Of a stretch of 64,000 nucleotides of DNA, positions 62,101 through 64,000 are shown piece by piece (position 1 is the first letter of the stretch; each line of letters begins with the position of its first letter). This DNA is from Metridium senile (Eukaryota; Cnidaria; Anthozoa; Actiniaria; Metridiidae): NCBI GenBank assembly GCA_949775045.1, contig OX459097.1, positions 21,935,168-21,999,167 of the forward strand, written 5' to 3'. The notes under the pieces were generated by a model. The model did no database searches, had not been told where the DNA came from, and worked only from the letters and a program-made list of their open reading frames with translations. The position numbers were made by a program, and so were the translations under genes.

Positions 62101-62809
62101 GTGTTGACAGATGTTTGTAATTGTATGTGCTTGGCTACATCAGGATGAAACATTTTAATATTTGTGATCAGATTTTCCATCTCTAGCCATAGTCTGGTCG
62201 AATTTATTTCATTATTACTTGGTTGTCTGCTCTTTTCTTTAGCAAATTGAAAGACACTGACATGTTTAGCCACCAAAGGAAGAGCATGAGTTAGTTCATC
62301 ACTAGTCAGGGCTTTGAAAAGTTCCTTAACTCTGCTTTGCCGGTTGATGGCTGGGACATTTAGGAAGTTTACTACTGCTTGTTTTGATGGTTTTATCTAA
62401 ATAAAGAGATATTATTGATATAAATTTGTGTTGCAATTTGAATCTTCTTCTTTGTTTTTTTTTTGTTTTTTTTTTGTTTTTTTTTTTTTTATACTTTTGT
62501 TTGCACTTGCTTGTTATGAATGAAAAATTGTCTTTTTAATTTTCAAAAATTTCATTTTGTTTTGTGTTTGCATTTACCTAAATCAATCATGTCAGTCTTA
62601 AAAACACAATAATTATGAGAAAAGAAAATTTTGTGTAAAATAGCAGCAAGTATATTTCCTGACAAGTGGGAAAAAATATTTTCATATGAATGTTACCATA
62701 CCTCTTGCTTTTGTGGTCGATGATCAGGAAATTTTTCATAGTGTTTTCGCAAACTACGGTCATTAATATATTCAGCTGGGCAATTGCAGCACTTAAATAC
62801 TTTAGGCAT
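59174..62809 (-). CDS. Zinc-finger protein with a transposase-like core, 4 exons, family not recognised
   Basis: Exons 62809-62702, 62396-60324, 60187-60116 and 60034-59174 join, all in phase 0, to give 1037 residues. Residues 1-36 carry a C2H2-like finger (FKCCNCPAEY with RKHYEKFPDH). The next 690 residues are a large, mostly helical region. D314 (AYTDAFPWMLW), D395 (VRGLADEASRC) and E653 (GLMETKHKEGKQGN) occur in an order that could form a DDE-type RNase H-like site, but I cannot assign a family. The last 290 residues (IRWTRQDERV, TLDVFKPPTLQVKDG) are unlike anything I know. There are no flanking inverted repeats that I can see, so it may be a domesticated transposase or an unrecognised element. 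The ATG is the first in frame. Confidence 0.65.
62456..62490. repeat. T-rich homopolymer runs
   Basis: Runs of (T)n separated by single G residues lie in the first intron of the zinc-finger gene. Confidence 0.8.
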
Positions 62810-63583
62810 TGCAACATTACTTTATAATTGAACTACCTGGCTATTAGAATGGATAAATTGTACAATTTTCTCAAGAAAACACTAAATTAAAACAGAAGTC
62901 ACCTGCAGTAGTCGAAGTAAGTTTATATTAATATTGACGCGGGCGCGTACGCGCAACGATTTATTCCTTTGTAATTAAGCGGTAAGCTAAACACATTGTT
63001 AATTCGCAATTTTCTCGCTGAATAACTCACCTAAGCCACAAAAAGCGTTTTGAAGTACTTTGTCATGCTTTTTGGAATATTTTCTCGCCACATTGCAAGC
63101 AAAATCAAATGTAAACAAAGTCTATTTTTACGAGTGAACAACGACGACAAGTCACGATCGTTTGAGTCAAATTTTTATTTATATTTCTCCATGTTTCTTT
63201 CTTTTACAATCACCAACAATTCTTGTGTATTAATAAATTGACTTAGATGAGGTTTTTGAGGCACAAAAATGGGAAATTTTGCCACATTTTACCAAATAAG
63301 TCAAATTTTCAAGATGGCGGACAAAAAATTCACATGATGAACCGCGCGGTCTGAAATTTAGGGACTGGATCGAGGGCCGCTCCATTTCTAACAACAATCC
63401 TTTTCGCGCGAGGTCTTTCGGACAGCTGGTAATTCATGACCATTTTGTCCAATATCGATGAAACAAAAGAAAAGGGAAGGTTGTTTGCATTTGGGAATTG
63501 ATCTACACTAATAATAGAGGAATGCTGACCAACTTGAATGCTAATGAATTTGATGACTTTTCGTTGCAAACTTTTCATCGATT
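62810..63583. other. 5' flank of the zinc-finger gene, no other gene seen
   Basis: The stretch includes a GC-rich patch (GACGCGGGCGCGTACGCGC near 62937) of the type found at promoters. I see no convincing exon. A minus-strand open frame at 63330-63596 has no family resemblance. Confidence 0.4.
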
Positions 63584-63677
63584 GCCTCAGTGGCATAATG
63601 GCTTAAAGCTCGGATAAAACCAAGCAGCTCGGATAAAACCAAGCAGAAGATCTTGGTTCGAATCCTGGCATTGGCAC
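63584..63677 (+). pseudogene. tRNA-like sequence (tRNA pseudogene or SINE head)
   Basis: GGTTCGAATCC at 63655-63665 is an exact Pol III B-box, and TGGCATAATGG at 63591-63601 approximates an A-box. The T-arm pairs with one mismatch and one wobble. The acceptor stem pairs only partly. A 19-base tandem duplication (CTCGGATAAAACCAAGCAG) lies in the anticodon and variable region, which enlarges it beyond a normal tRNA. It is therefore a decayed tRNA or a tRNA-derived SINE head. Confidence 0.45.
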
Positions 63678-64000
63678 TCATGATCAAAGTATTTTTTTTC
63701 GCCAAAAATCTAAAAGTAAATTATTTCTAAGTCTGATGTTCACTCGTCAGTAGAGATGGGGGGATGGGGGATGGGGGGAAGGGGGAAGGGTAATATCTGA
63801 AATATGGACATGAGCATTATATAATGACACATGTGCCATTATATAATGCTTCATGTTCATTTGCATTCCATTGTTCTTCTATTGTACATCATCATTCCCC
63901 TGGGCCGCATTCAAATCCCTCCGCGTTTCAGCCGTAGATTATGCGATATACAATGCTTTCCTCGTGACCAGAGAGGGGCATCGGATTGGACAAAATGGTC
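63678..64000. other. Window end, no gene seen
   Basis: A G-rich patch (63757-63789) is followed by a palindrome around CATTATATAATG at 63813-63853. I see no open frame of note. Confidence 0.4.

Overview
This is eukaryotic nuclear DNA, almost certainly from an invertebrate metazoan. Genes have spliceosomal introns with GT/AG borders, the base composition is AT-rich, microsatellites and fold-back repeats are frequent, and the gene families are animal ones (C2H2 zinc fingers, Death domain, Roc-COR GTPase, THAP transposase, Helentron). I cannot name the species. A cnidarian, sponge, mollusc or other marine invertebrate would all fit.

Layout. 1-1340 is a satellite-like tandem repeat. 1933-3307 is a DNA element with 75-bp inverted ends and a 9-bp target duplication that carries a broken RecQ-like helicase fragment. 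3300-8900 is repeat-rich, with several fold-back elements, a long 12-bp minisatellite (7337-7917), a TTAA-flanked MITE (8319-8780) and one possible WW-domain exon. 8907-10256 is a host C2H2 zinc-finger gene (plus strand), followed by a 130-bp-period minisatellite.

12690-33095 is a stack of transposons inside transposons. The outermost is a long-arm fold-back element. A Gypsy/Mag-like LTR retrotransposon (13109-32106; 118-bp LTRs identical by eye) lies inside it. Two DNA transposons are inserted in the Gypsy pol gene: an ISL2EU-type element (15211-21141) encoding a THAP-DDE transposase and a SAP-SWIM-YqaJ nuclease, and a TTAA-targeting element (23000-31401) with inverted ends of about 830 bp and an unfamiliar transposase-like gene. 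A 390-bp MITE lies in an intron of the latter. Every insertion point can be resolved to the base through its target duplication.

33133-44755 is bounded by inverted ends and an 8-bp duplication. It contains a Helentron-type rolling-circle element: a 2A-like peptide, OTU protease, Rep-helicase and endonuclease in a polyprotein interrupted by two stops and a frameshift, plus a spliced RPA-like ssDNA-binding gene that looks intact.

45813-59073 (minus strand) is the best host gene. Fourteen exons can be joined with every phase matching to give a 1165-residue Roc-COR GTPase with a DZIP3-like HEPN region and a C-terminal Death domain. This suggests a signalling or innate-immune role. Just upstream on the same strand, 59174-62809 is a four-exon gene for a 1037-residue protein with an N-terminal zinc finger and a core that may be transposase-derived. 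The last 1.2 kb holds a tRNA-like sequence and no clear gene.

Exon joins were made by eye from splice signals and reading phase. No alignment or RNA evidence was available.
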